Part shown: one piece after another, positions 1-6,947 of the stretch
Layout: each line of letters begins with the position of its first letter
How positions within the stretch are numbered: position 1 is the stretch's first letter
The notes under the pieces: generated by a model
Told to the model about the DNA's origin: nothing
The model's input: only the letters and a program-made list of their open reading frames with translations
Database searches by the model: none
Translations under genes and position numbers: made by a program
From: Bradyrhizobium forestalis
Lineage (GTDB): Bacteria; Pseudomonadota; Alphaproteobacteria; Rhizobiales; Xanthobacteraceae
Direction: 5' to 3'
Assembly (NCBI RefSeq): GCF_002795245.1
Contig: NZ_PGVG01000007.1
Location: 62,001-126,000, forward strand
DNA length: 64,000 bases

Positions 1-517
1 CGCGGATCACGGGCGCGGACTCGCCGGTGATGGCGGCCTCGTTGACGGAGGCGACGCCCTCGATCACTTCACCGTCCGAAGGGATGGTGTCGCCCGCCTC
101 GACCAGCACGAGATCGCCGACCTTCAGGCTCGTGCCCGGCACGAGCTTGTAGTCGCGGCCCGCGCCGCTCAGGAGCTTGGCCTGGCTCTCGGTGCGGGTC
201 TTGCGCAGCGTCTCGGCCTGCGCCTTGCCGCGGCCTTCGGCCACGGCTTCGGCAAGGTTGGCGAACAGCACCGTGAACCACAGCCAGAGGATGATCTGGA
301 AGGTGAAGGCGAGATTTTCCCCGCCGGTGACGAGGTCGCGGACGAAGATCACGGTGGTGAGCGCGGCCACGATCTCGACCACGAACATCACGGGGTTCTT
401 GATCATGGATCGCGGATCGAGCTTGGTGAAGGCAGCACCAATCGCAGGCAGCACGATTTTCGGATCCAGCATCGCCGAGACCGGCATGCGCTTGTTGGGT
501 TTAGAAACTGGTTCCAT
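1..517 (-). CDS. kdpB: Potassium-transporting P-type ATPase subunit B (KdpB), N-terminal part
   Basis: This is the catalytic, ATP-hydrolysing subunit of the high-affinity KdpFABC potassium pump in the inner membrane. The gene runs off the left edge, so only about 172 residues are present. They begin MEPVSKPNKRMP and contain the first two membrane helices (about residues 40-85) and the start of the actuator domain. The TGES motif lies at residues 164-167 and includes the serine that is phosphorylated to inhibit the pump in E. coli. The ATG at 515-517 follows kdpA by 24 nt and a GGAGTGAC-like ribosome site, so it is cotranscribed with kdpA. The phosphorylated DKTGT aspartate and the ATP-binding domain lie outside the window. 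Confidence 0.97.
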   Translation of the reverse strand, partial: MEPVSKPNKRMPVSAMLDPKIVLPAIGAAFTKLDPRSMIKNPVMFVVEIVAALTTVIFVRDLVTGGENLAFTFQIILWLWFTVLFANLAEAVAEGRGKAQAETLRKTRTESQAKLLSGAGRDYKLVPGTSLKVGDLVLVEAGDTIPSDGEVIEGVASVNEAAITGESAPVIR

Positions 518-541
518 GGAGGTCACTCCGAAAGAGCTGGA

Positions 542-2245
542 TCAGAAGACGTTGCCGGCGTTCATCGCGAGTTGCTCGACGATGGGGCCGAGCGCGAGCG
601 CCGGGAAGAAGGTCAGGCCGCCCATGATCAGGATGACGCCGACGACGAGGCCGACGAATAGACCCCCGGTGGTCGGGAACGTGCCCATCGACGGCGGGAT
701 GGATTTCTTGGCAGCGAGCGAACCCGCGATCGCCATCGCCGGCACGATCATCAGGAAGCGGCCGACGAACATCGCGGATGCGCCCGTGAGGTTATAGAAC
801 AGGGTGTTGCCGGTCAGACCCGCGAAGGCCGAGCCGTTGTTGCCGGTCTGCGAGGAATAGGCGTAGAGCACTTCCGAGAAGCCGTGCGGACCGGCATTCG
901 CCATCGAGGCAACGCCCGTCGGCAGCACCACCGCCACGGCCGACCAGCCCAGGATCATCAGCGGCAGGATCAGGATCGCGAGCATCGCCATCTTGACCTC
1001 GCGCGCTTCGATCTTCTTGCCGACATATTCCGGCGTGCGGCCGACCATCAGGCCCGCGACGAAGATCGCGAGGATGACGAACAGCAGCATGCCGTACATG
1101 CCGGCGCCGACGCCGCCGACGATGATCTCGCCGAGTTCGATGTTGATCAGCGGGATCATGCCGCCGAGCGCGGTGAAGCTGTCATGCATCGCATTGACGG
1201 CACCGCAGGAGGCAGCCGTGGTGACCACCGCGAACAGCGAGGAAGCGACGATGCCGAAGCGGACCTCCTTGCCCTCCATGTTGCCGCCGGTCAGGCCCAG
1301 CGCGTGCATGGTCGAGGTACCGTTGGCTTCCGCCCAATAGCAGACGCCAACGCCCGCAACGAACAGCACGCCCATCACGGCGAGGATGGCCCAGCCCTGG
1401 CGCTGGTTGCCGACCATGCGGCCGAACACGTTGGTGAGCGCGGCGCCGAGCACGAAGATCGACAGCATCTGCACGAAGTTCGACAGCGCGGTCGGATTTT
1501 CGAAGGGATGCGCGGCGTTGGCATTGAAGAAGCCGCCGCCATTGGTGCCCAGCATCTTGATCGCGACCTGCGAGGCCACCGGGCCGACCGCAATGGTCTG
1601 CTTGGCGCCCTCGAGCGTGGTCGCCTCGATATAGGGGCCTAGCGTCTGCGGCATGCCCTGCCAGACCAGGAACAGCGTGTAGACGATGCAGATCGGCAGC
1701 AGGACGTAGAGCGTGCAGCGGGTCACATCGACCCAGAAATTGCCGACGGTGCGCATGGACGCGCGGGCAAAGCCGCGGATCAGCGCCACCGCGAGCACGA
1801 TGCCGGTCGCCGCCGACAGGAAATTCTGGTGCGTGAGGCCGACCATCTGGGTCAGATAGGACAGCGTGCTCTCGCCGCCGTAGTTCTGCCAGTTGGTGTT
1901 GGTGATGAAGGAGACCGCAGTGTTGAAGGACAGATCCGGGGCGACGGCGGATTGATCAGCCGGGTTGAAGGGCAGCATGGCCTGGAGCCGCATCACGCCG
2001 TAGATGATGAGGAAGCCGCCGACATGGAACAGCAGCATGGCAACCGTGTAGGTCAGCCAATGCTGCTCGCGCTTCTCGTCGACGCCGGACATCCAGTAGA
2101 TGCCGGCCTCGATCGGGCGCAAGACGGGCGACAGGAACGTGCGCTCGCCGTTGAACACGCGCGTCATGTACCAGCCGAGCGGCTTGGTCAGCGCGACGAC
2201 AATCGCACAATAAAGAATGATCTGGAACCAACCGATCACAGTCAT
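542..2245 (-). CDS. kdpA: Potassium-transporting ATPase subunit A (KdpA)
   Basis: KdpA is the potassium-binding and translocating subunit of the Kdp pump, related to the KtrB/TrkH channel superfamily. The 567 residues match the usual KdpA length. Four filter-like loops can be seen, including [39 protein letters not shown] and [10 protein letters not shown], embedded in about ten hydrophobic helices. The N-terminus [24 protein letters not shown] is typical of the family. It lies between kdpF and kdpB in the standard kdpFABC order. Expression probably starts from the KdpE-like promoter at 2664-2713. Confidence 0.98.
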   Translation of the reverse strand: MTVIGWFQIILYCAIVVALTKPLGWYMTRVFNGERTFLSPVLRPIEAGIYWMSGVDEKREQHWLTYTVAMLLFHVGGFLIIYGVMRLQAMLPFNPADQSAVAPDLSFNTAVSFITNTNWQNYGGESTLSYLTQMVGLTHQNFLSAATGIVLAVALIRGFARASMRTVGNFWVDVTRCTLYVLLPICIVYTLFLVWQGMPQTLGPYIEATTLEGAKQTIAVGPVASQVAIKMLGTNGGGFFNANAAHPFENPTALSNFVQMLSIFVLGAALTNVFGRMVGNQRQGWAILAVMGVLFVAGVGVCYWAEANGTSTMHALGLTGGNMEGKEVRFGIVASSLFAVVTTAASCGAVNAMHDSFTALGGMIPLINIELGEIIVGGVGAGMYGMLLFVILAIFVAGLMVGRTPEYVGKKIEAREVKMAMLAILILPLMILGWSAVAVVLPTGVASMANAGPHGFSEVLYAYSSQTGNNGSAFAGLTGNTLFYNLTGASAMFVGRFLMIVPAMAIAGSLAAKKSIPPSMGTFPTTGGLFVGLVVGVILIMGGLTFFPALALGPIVEQLAMNAGNVF

Positions 2246-2249
2246 GGCA

Positions 2250-2354
2250 TTAACCCTTCAGGCATGGTGGCCGGCGCAATAGCGGCAGGAAGAGCGCAAG
2301 CAGGCCGGCGACGAGCACAGCGTCGGCCAGCAGCAATTCGACAAGCAGCAGCAC
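2250..2354 (-). CDS. Possible 34-aa hydrophobic ORF between kdpF and kdpA
   Basis: A GTG-initiated frame begins 3 nt after the kdpF stop and ends 4 nt before the kdpA start. It encodes 34 residues dominated by Leu, Val and Ala (starting [17 protein letters not shown]) and then a basic, proline-containing tail (RRPPCLKG). This is the profile of a single-span membrane peptide, and it fills the kdpF-kdpA gap exactly. No strong ribosome site precedes it, so translation would rely on coupling with kdpF. Hydrophobic chance ORFs are common in GC-rich DNA, so this is a candidate only. Confidence 0.3.
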   Translation of the reverse strand: MLLLVELLLADAVLVAGLLALFLPLLRRPPCLKG

Positions 2355-2357
2355 GGG

Positions 2358-2447
2358 TCAGAACCGCTCGGGCCGCAGCAGTGCGTAGGTGAGGTAGACC
2401 AGGAGGCCGAACGAGACGGCGCCGGCAAGGGCATAGTCGAAGATCAT
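2358..2447 (-). CDS. kdpF: KdpF, small stabilising subunit of the Kdp pump
   Basis: The frame encodes 29 residues, starting MIFDYALAGAVSFGLLVYLTYAL and ending LRPERF. A single transmembrane helix followed by a short basic LxxPERF tail is the hallmark of KdpF, which packs between KdpA and KdpB and stabilises the complex. It lies immediately upstream of kdpA in the standard operon order. The ATG at 2445-2447 was chosen because longer in-frame extensions have no membrane-protein character. Confidence 0.9.
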   Translation of the reverse strand: MIFDYALAGAVSFGLLVYLTYALLRPERF

Positions 2448-2458
2448 GATCCGCTCCG

Positions 2459-2542
2459 TCACAGCCGTTCGCAGGCGTAGGTGTAGCCGATCGCGAGGGC
2501 GAAGAAGACGAAGCCCAGCGCCAGCATCAGAAGGTCCATCAT
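2459..2542 (-). CDS. Small single-span membrane protein at the head of the kdp operon
   Basis: This 27-residue frame starts MMDLLMLALGFVFFALAIGY and ends TYACERL. It is a single hydrophobic helix with a short polar C-terminus. A good GAGGAG ribosome site lies 6-8 nt upstream of the tandem ATG codons. It is the first translatable frame after the kdp promoter element at 2664-2713 and precedes kdpF by 11 nt. Its size and shape resemble KdpF, so it may be a second small pump-associated subunit, but this role is inferred from position only. An in-frame upstream extension exists but looks non-coding. Confidence 0.7.
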   Translation of the reverse strand: MMDLLMLALGFVFFALAIGYTYACERL

Positions 2543-2663
2543 GGCGATACTCCTCAATAGAGACGATTTCCGGCAGAGCCCGTCTCTGGATCCCATCGGG
2601 CCGCTTGCTGCGATCGAGCGCGGCGCGGCCGGGAATTTCACCGCGCTGACGTGCCACCGCGCA

Positions 2664-2713
2664 CATAGGTTTTCGAGATGAGGCCTATGGCGACGTTATA
2701 GGAATCTCATAAA
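2664..2713 (-). promoter_or_regulatory. KdpE-like promoter element of the kdp operon (copy a)
   Basis: Read on the minus strand, the element starts TTTATGAGATTCCTATAA (an 11-bp direct repeat of TATGA/TATAA). CTCG follows at element positions 37-40 and a -10-like CCTATG at 45-50. The half-sites and 11-bp phasing resemble the E. coli KdpE site (TTTATA, then TTTACA). No recognisable -35 is present, which fits an activator-dependent promoter. Three further copies with the same geometry occur on the plus strand. Confidence 0.7.
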
Positions 2714-2935
2714 GGCCGGCACGTCGCGGCGGGGCGACCATGTGACACCGACGATCCGTTCCGAGCGGACGTATCGAGCAGCCAGCGCAGCGACGCCATT
2801 CACCCTACTTTCGCCGGCGATTGTTACGGCGGGCAACGGCCGAGGTCTTTCAAAAAGCCCTGCTTCTATAAGCTTCCACCCTCGGCGAAGACGAAAATCG
2901 AGGGACCGTCGCGCTGACCCGGAAGAATCCGTGCA

Positions 2936-2985
2936 CTTATGAAATCCCTATATCTCCCGCCCCTTCCCCATCTCGTTTTCAAATG
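2936..2985 (+). promoter_or_regulatory. KdpE-like promoter element (copy d), upstream of the 155-aa gene
   Basis: The element reads CTTATGAAATCCCTATAT, then CATCTCG ending at element position 40 and a weak -10 CAAATG at positions 45-50. Its spacing is identical to the copy at the kdp promoter. It lies 111 nt upstream of the gene at 3047, giving a predicted 5' leader of about 55 nt. It is the most diverged of the four copies in the repeat itself. Confidence 0.6.
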
Positions 2986-3046
2986 TCCCTCCAGCCATCT
3001 TGGGCGCGCCGGCCGACTGACCGACGCCAATTCCAGGAGGCCTGAC

Positions 3047-3514
3047 ATGATCGCCGCTCTCCGCCCACTTGATCCCCCCTCGCTCGCCGAGCGGCTGCGC
3101 AAGGCACACGCGATGACGCGGCCGCTGATGCTTGACATCATCGCTCACGCCTGCCGGCGCTTTCCCTCGCTCGGCCAGAGCGAGCGCACGGCGCGCGTCA
3201 CGCGCCTGATCGATGCGGAGGCGTGGGTCGATGCCGTTCTGGCGCTGACGGAGCTCGAGCTGCCGCTCTGGCGGGTCCGCCGCATCGCCTATGACGAGGG
3301 TGAATGGCACTGCGCGCTCTCGCGCGATCGCGAACTGCCGGATTGGCTGGACGCCGCGGTCGAGGGGCGCCACGGCGACCTCGCGATTGCCCTGCTGTCG
3401 GCGTTCGTCGAGGTCCAGGCGCTGGCCATGGAATCGTCGCGACCGAGCGTTCCCTCGGTGCGCCCGGTGCTGGATCCGCTTTACGAGCCGGTCGCCTGCG
3501 ACAATTTCGGCTAG
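3047..3514 (+). CDS. Uncharacterised 155-aa protein under a kdp-type promoter
   Basis: I do not recognise the family. The protein is soluble-looking and largely helical, with no signal peptide or membrane span. It begins MIAALRPLDPPSLAERLRKA and has an acidic C-terminal half ending EPVACDNFG. The start was chosen at 3047 because an AGGAGG site lies 6-8 nt upstream, whereas the longer frame from 2939 begins inside the promoter element. The gene is followed 23 nt later by a small membrane protein gene and is preceded by a promoter element shared with the kdp operon. A link to potassium starvation is inferred from that element alone. Confidence 0.75.
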   Translation: MIAALRPLDPPSLAERLRKAHAMTRPLMLDIIAHACRRFPSLGQSERTARVTRLIDAEAWVDAVLALTELELPLWRVRRIAYDEGEWHCALSRDRELPDWLDAAVEGRHGDLAIALLSAFVEVQALAMESSRPSVPSVRPVLDPLYEPVACDNFG

Positions 3515-3537
3515 CCCCCGCCCGGCGGATCGACTCC

Positions 3538-3816
3538 ATGTCGCAAGCTCCGGACATGCCGCGCATGCCGAGCCCGTCGCGCGTGATCGCGCGCTTCGCC
3601 GTCCGCCTCGCGCTGCTCATTGGCTTTGCCGCATTCGCCAGCGTCGGGTTTGGCCGGAGCCTCGCCGCCCTGCTCTGGATGTCGATCATCCTGTGCGCGC
3701 TCGCCGGCCTCGTCAGGCGAGAACCTGCGTTCGGCGCAGCGCTCAATCACTGGGACGAAGCTGTCGCCTTCGGGGCGCTGTTCGCGCTGGTCCATATCGC
3801 CAACGGTGTGGCCTGA
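3538..3816 (+). CDS. Small membrane protein, 92 aa, unknown function
   Basis: The frame from ATG 3538 encodes a short polar N-terminus and about three hydrophobic segments: residues 20-40 (FAVRLALLIGFAAFASVGFG), about 43-60, and the C-terminal 18 residues. I do not recognise it. It sits 23 nt after the 155-aa gene and is probably cotranscribed with it. The next promoter element begins 9 nt after its stop codon, so the two-gene unit seems to end here. A longer in-frame version starting at 3304 overlaps the upstream gene and is less likely. Confidence 0.6.
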   Translation: MSQAPDMPRMPSPSRVIARFAVRLALLIGFAAFASVGFGRSLAALLWMSIILCALAGLVRREPAFGAALNHWDEAVAFGALFALVHIANGVA

Positions 3817-3825
3817 GCCGCCGGC

Positions 3826-3875
3826 TTTATGACCTTCCTATGAGATCGCTCCGCGCCCGCCCTCGAAATCATATT
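3826..3875 (+). promoter_or_regulatory. KdpE-like promoter element (copy b), upstream of the 84-aa gene
   Basis: The element reads TTTATGACCTTCCTATGA, a near-perfect 11-bp direct repeat of TATGA. CTCG lies at element positions 37-40 and the best -10 of the four copies, CATATT, at 45-50. It lies 123 nt upstream of the GTG start at 3949. The geometry is the same as in copies a, c and d. Confidence 0.7.
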
Positions 3876-3948
3876 CGCGACTGAGGATATTGAGCACGCC
3901 GGCAAGGATGTGCGTCCGAGGCCGGCATCGTTCGGAAGGAATAAACCT

Positions 3949-4203
3949 GTGAAACTCGTCGAACCTCCCTCGTGCAGCTCCCCTTCAACCATCGTCTTCA
4001 TCGGCAGGAATCGCCGGGGACAATGGGTTGCGCAGGAGCAGAACGGCCTCTATGGCGGCCTGTTCGTCAGCCGCGCCCAGGCCATCAAATATGCGCTGTT
4101 CGAGAACGGGCAGCATCCACAAACCATCGTCGAGCTGCCGCGCGAGATCGAGCTCGACATGGGCAAGAGCCCCAGCACCATCGTCTCGCAGAGCGCCGCC
4201 TGA
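3949..4203 (+). CDS. Small protein, 84 aa, unknown function
   Basis: GTG 3949 is preferred because GGAAGGA lies about 8 nt upstream; the frame can be extended to 3910 without such a site. The protein starts MKLVEPPSCSSPSTIVFIGR and carries a compact region (about residues 18-60) reading GRNRRGQWVAQEQNGLYGG then LFVSRAQAIKYALFENG. This resembles small DUF2188-like beta-sheet proteins, but the match is only by eye. It is the first gene after promoter copy b and is followed 24 nt later by the DapA-like gene, so the two probably form one transcript. Confidence 0.72.
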   Translation: MKLVEPPSCSSPSTIVFIGRNRRGQWVAQEQNGLYGGLFVSRAQAIKYALFENGQHPQTIVELPREIELDMGKSPSTIVSQSAA

Positions 4204-4227
4204 GCCGGCGCCAACAGGCGAAAAACC

Positions 4228-5145
4228 ATGCTCATCCCTCCCGCTGCCTGGTTCACCGGATTCATTCCGGACCTGCCGACCCCGTTCGACGCGGCAGATG
4301 CGATCGACCTCAAGGCGTTTGCCGCACTGTGCGAGCGACAGGTCGCGGCCGGCGCGCCCGCAATCGTGGTCTGCGAAACGGCCGGCGAGGCACCGACGCT
4401 CTCGCCGGCCGAGCAGGAGCTCGTCATTCGCACCGCGGTCGACGTCGCCCGCGGCCGCGTGCGCATCATCGCAGGCGCGGTATCGAACGCAACCAACCAC
4501 GCCATCGAACTTGCCCGGCGCGCGGAAGCGGCCGGCGCCGATGCCGTCATGTCGGTCGTGCCCGCCTACAACAAGCCGATGCAGGAGGGCATGCTCGCGC
4601 ATTTCCGCACCATCGCCGGTGCGATCGGGCTGCCCGTGATCCTGCACGATAATCCCTCCCGCACGCTGCGCCCGCTCGCCGACGAGACGCTTCTGCGTCT
4701 GGTCGAGTCCCGTCAGTTCGTCGGCCTGCGCGATGGGAGCGGCGACATCACCCGTCCGATGCGGCTGTCCCGCAACTTGCCGGCAGGTTTTCGCTTTCTC
4801 TCCGGCGACGACACCACCGCGGTTGGTTTCATCGCGGACGGCGGCGACGGTGCGATCTCGGAGGTCGCCAACATCGCCCCGGATCTCTGCCGCACGATCT
4901 TCTCACATCTCAGGCAGGGCCGGCTGCAATCCGCCCGTTATCTGCACAAGCGCCTGATCCCGCTCATCGCCTGTCTGTCTCGGGAAAGTCCGGCCGCGCT
5001 CAAATGCGCCCTCAACGTCCTTGGCCTGATGTCGGCCGCGACCAGGCTTCCGATTGTGCCGCTGGACGCAGCCGCGCAGAGAGGCGTGGTGCGCGCATTC
5101 GCCGCGATCGCGGACGAAGAATTGATCGACAGCGTCGGAGCCTGA
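4228..5145 (+). CDS. DapA-family protein lacking the Schiff-base lysine
   Basis: The 305-residue protein has the full length and fold landmarks of the dihydrodipicolinate synthase/N-acetylneuraminate lyase family (for example AYNKPMQEGM and NPSRT). Aligned by eye with DapA, the catalytic lysine of IGIKEATG is Arg168 (VGLRDGSG). The catalytic tyrosine before NVPSRT is His140 (ILHDNPSRT), and GTTGE is ETAGE at 50-54. It is therefore unlikely to work as a normal class I aldolase and may have a binding or regulatory role. It lies 24 nt after the 84-aa gene, within the kdp-type regulon. Family assignment is firm; function is unknown. Confidence 0.85.
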   Translation: MLIPPAAWFTGFIPDLPTPFDAADAIDLKAFAALCERQVAAGAPAIVVCETAGEAPTLSPAEQELVIRTAVDVARGRVRIIAGAVSNATNHAIELARRAEAAGADAVMSVVPAYNKPMQEGMLAHFRTIAGAIGLPVILHDNPSRTLRPLADETLLRLVESRQFVGLRDGSGDITRPMRLSRNLPAGFRFLSGDDTTAVGFIADGGDGAISEVANIAPDLCRTIFSHLRQGRLQSARYLHKRLIPLIACLSRESPAALKCALNVLGLMSAATRLPIVPLDAAAQRGVVRAFAAIADEELIDSVGA

Positions 5146-5169
5146 TGGGCCGAGGCTGTCCGGAATTTC

Positions 5170-5568
5170 ATGCTCAATCGCGTCGATGGATCTCACAAGC
5201 TGCTCCACGCCTGGAAGCTGGCGCTGCTGCGCTTTGCCGTGACGCGGGATGAGTCCGACAGCCTCAACGTTGCAGCACTCGCGGCGGAGCTCGATCGCCT
5301 CGGCGGGCGGCGCACCGCCGACGAGACGTTCCATTTCTTCCGGCGAACCAGTTCCCAGCTCTGCGCGGCCATCGGCGGGCAGCTACAGAACGCGGCCGAC
5401 ATCCTGGACCGTTTCTGCAAGCAGATCGAGGCGCCGCGGCTCCGCCTCGCCTTTGCCGCAGCGGCCGGAATCACGCATTCGGATCCCGCGCCGTCTCGAT
5501 CCGCCCGACCGAAGCGGAACCCGGATCTCTTCAGAGGGCTGCCGGCGCGAGGATCGGCGTCTTTATGA
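5170..5568 (+). CDS. Uncharacterised 132-aa protein
   Basis: I do not recognise this protein. It starts MLNRVDGSHKLLHAWKLALL and is mostly helical and soluble-looking, with a basic, proline-rich C-terminal third (about residues 105-132). It follows the DapA-like gene by 24 nt on the same strand, so it is probably the third gene of that unit. Its last codons overlap the beginning of promoter copy c at 5562. The ATG at 5170 is the first in the frame, and no strong ribosome site is evident. Confidence 0.55.
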   Translation: MLNRVDGSHKLLHAWKLALLRFAVTRDESDSLNVAALAAELDRLGGRRTADETFHFFRRTSSQLCAAIGGQLQNAADILDRFCKQIEAPRLRLAFAAAAGITHSDPAPSRSARPKRNPDLFRGLPARGSASL

Positions 5569-5611
5569 CATTCCTATGCGGGCGCGCCGGCGCTCATCTC
5601 GCAATCCTACG
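5562..5611 (+). promoter_or_regulatory. KdpE-like promoter element (copy c), upstream of four tiny ORFs
   Basis: The element reads TTTATGACATTCCTATGC, with CATCTCG ending at element position 40 and the -10-like CCTACG at 45-50. It overlaps the last codons of the 132-aa gene and lies 119 nt upstream of the ATG at 5681. Positions 33-40 (TCATCTCG) are identical to the kdp promoter copy. Confidence 0.7.
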
Positions 5612-5680
5612 CAACGATCGACATCATAAGCGGCAGATTGGCGCGGCCCTCTCGCCGCGCCAAGGACGAGGACTTCCGCA

Positions 5681-5869
5681 ATGTCGATCCTGACACATGG
5701 CTTTGACCGGCCCTTCGGGGCCAAACGCCCGGCGCGCATCTCCGAAGCGCGCAAGGCCCAGCTCAAGCGCGTCGCGCTCCAAGCGCTTGGCCTGCTCTCG
5801 ATGGGCAGCGTGCTCACCGCGCTGATTGCGCTGAGAACCGCAATCCATGTCTGGCATCTCCCCGCCTGA
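5681..5869 (+). CDS. Small membrane protein, 62 aa, first of a tiny-ORF operon
   Basis: The frame starts MSILTHGFDRPFGAKRPARI. It has a basic N-terminal half (ARKAQLKR) and one hydrophobic helix at about residues 36-56. The arrangement suggests an inner-membrane protein with a positively charged cytoplasmic head. It is the first ORF after promoter copy c, with a predicted leader of about 60 nt, and AGGACGAGGA lies upstream of the start. I do not recognise a family. The three following frames are packed tightly behind it. Confidence 0.65.
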   Translation: MSILTHGFDRPFGAKRPARISEARKAQLKRVALQALGLLSMGSVLTALIALRTAIHVWHLPA

Positions 5870-5875
5870 CCGGCG

Positions 5876-5992
5876 GTGTTTCCGGCCGAGACCTTCGAGC
5901 TCGACGTCGAGAGCCAGGGCAATCCGCTGGTCGCGCTGGCGGCACGATGGCTGGGCGGGGTGAAGCGGCGTCTGGCACGCCTTGCAAGGTAA
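5876..5992 (+). CDS. Tiny ORF, 38 aa (GTG start), second of the tiny-ORF operon
   Basis: The GTG start lies 6 nt after the previous stop. The product begins VFPAETFELDVESQGNPLVA and ends in a basic amphipathic stretch (GGVKRRLARLAR). No family is recognised. Support comes from its tight packing between two other plausible ORFs (6 nt and 4 nt gaps) and from its amphipathic composition. Ribosome-site support is weak, so coupling to the upstream gene would be needed. Confidence 0.45.
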   Translation: MFPAETFELDVESQGNPLVALAARWLGGVKRRLARLAR

Positions 5993-5996
5993 CGAC

Positions 5997-6089
5997 ATGG
6001 TCGAGCTCAAGATCATCATCCTCGTCGCATTGATGGGTGCGTTGCTGCTCGGCATGCGCCTCACTGCGAACCCGGCCTCGGACGCCTAG
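5997..6089 (+). CDS. Tiny single-span membrane ORF, 30 aa
   Basis: The frame starts MVELKIIILVALMGALLLGM and ends RLTANPASDA. It is a classic single transmembrane helix with short polar ends, comparable in size to KdpF. GCAAGGTAA precedes the start within 10 nt and can serve as a ribosome site. It starts 4 nt after the 38-aa ORF and ends 1 nt before the next ATG. The shape and tight packing make a real gene plausible; the role is unknown. Confidence 0.5.
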   Translation: MVELKIIILVALMGALLLGMRLTANPASDA

Positions 6090-6090
6090 C

Positions 6091-6210
6091 ATGCAACCCT
6101 TCAAGGGATCGCTGGAGCAGGCCATGCGCGTGGCGATCGACCGCGAGCTGACCATGGCTGCCTACGAGGCGAGCAACCGCGCCCGCAGCGCGGTCGCGAT
6201 GCCCGGTTAG
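6091..6210 (+). CDS. Tiny ORF, 39 aa, last of the tiny-ORF operon
   Basis: The ATG follows the previous stop by one nucleotide. The product starts MQPFKGSLEQAMRVAIDREL and is predicted to be a soluble amphipathic helix with no hydrophobic span. It has no recognised family. It closes a chain of four consecutive short frames (62, 38, 30 and 39 aa) under promoter copy c and ends 68 nt before upp. Confidence 0.45.
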   Translation: MQPFKGSLEQAMRVAIDRELTMAAYEASNRARSAVAMPG

Positions 6211-6278
6211 GCCGCGTCGCCTGCGGAAAAGGCCTGCCCGATCTGGCGCAGTTTCACGGAACCGTGTAGAGCGGTTTC

Positions 6279-6914
6279 ATGAGCACCAGCAGCGTCAACG
6301 TCGTCACCCACCCCCTGGTCCAGCACAAGCTCTCCCTGATGCGGGAGAAGGACCGCTCGACCAAGAGCTTTCGCGAGATCCTGAACGAGATCGGGATGCT
6401 GCTCTGCTACGAGGTGACGCGCGACCTGCCGCTGGAGCTGGTCGAGATCGAGACGCCGATCGCGCCAATGCAGGCGCCGAAGATCGCCGGCAAGAAGCTC
6501 ACGCTGGCGCCGATCCTGCGCGCCGGCGTCGGCTTCCTCGACGGCATGCTGGCGTTGATGCCTTCGGCGCGCATCGCCCATATCGGGCTCTACCGCGACC
6601 CCGAGACGTTGCAGGCCGTGGAATATTACTTCAAGGCACCGCAGGACCTGTCCGACCGCACCGTGATCCTGATGGACCCGATGCTGGCAACCGGCAACTC
6701 GGCCTGCGCCGGCGCCTCCCTGCTCAAGGCGCGCGGCGCCCGCGACATCCGTTTCGTCTGCCTGCTGGCGGCGCCCGAAGGCATCGCGCAGTTCCAAAGC
6801 GAGCATCCCGACGTGCCGATCTGGACCGCCGCGATCGACGAACGGCTCAACGACCACGGCTATATCGTGCCGGGCCTGGGCGATGCCGGCGACCGGATGT
6901 TCGGCACGAAGTAG
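6279..6914 (+). CDS. upp: Uracil phosphoribosyltransferase
   Basis: The enzyme joins uracil and PRPP to form UMP in cytoplasmic pyrimidine salvage. The 211 residues match the usual Upp length. The sequence is unmistakable: [18 protein letters not shown] at the N-terminus, [13 protein letters not shown], the PRPP-binding loop [12 protein letters not shown] at about residues 129-140, and the uracil-binding C-terminus [18 protein letters not shown]. There is no obvious Shine-Dalgarno site, so it may be expressed from a leader that is not apparent by eye. It stands alone between the tiny-ORF operon and an acyl-CoA ligase gene. Confidence 0.98.
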   Translation: MSTSSVNVVTHPLVQHKLSLMREKDRSTKSFREILNEIGMLLCYEVTRDLPLELVEIETPIAPMQAPKIAGKKLTLAPILRAGVGFLDGMLALMPSARIAHIGLYRDPETLQAVEYYFKAPQDLSDRTVILMDPMLATGNSACAGASLLKARGARDIRFVCLLAAPEGIAQFQSEHPDVPIWTAAIDERLNDHGYIVPGLGDAGDRMFGTK

Positions 6915-6947
6915 ACAGGTTTGCGCAAGCGGGTTACTCCGGTTGGC

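Noticed and set aside
2358..2666. 102-codon frame covering kdpF and the kdp leader
   Set aside because: Only the last 29 codons resemble a protein (KdpF). The rest overlaps the 27-aa membrane frame and the leader.
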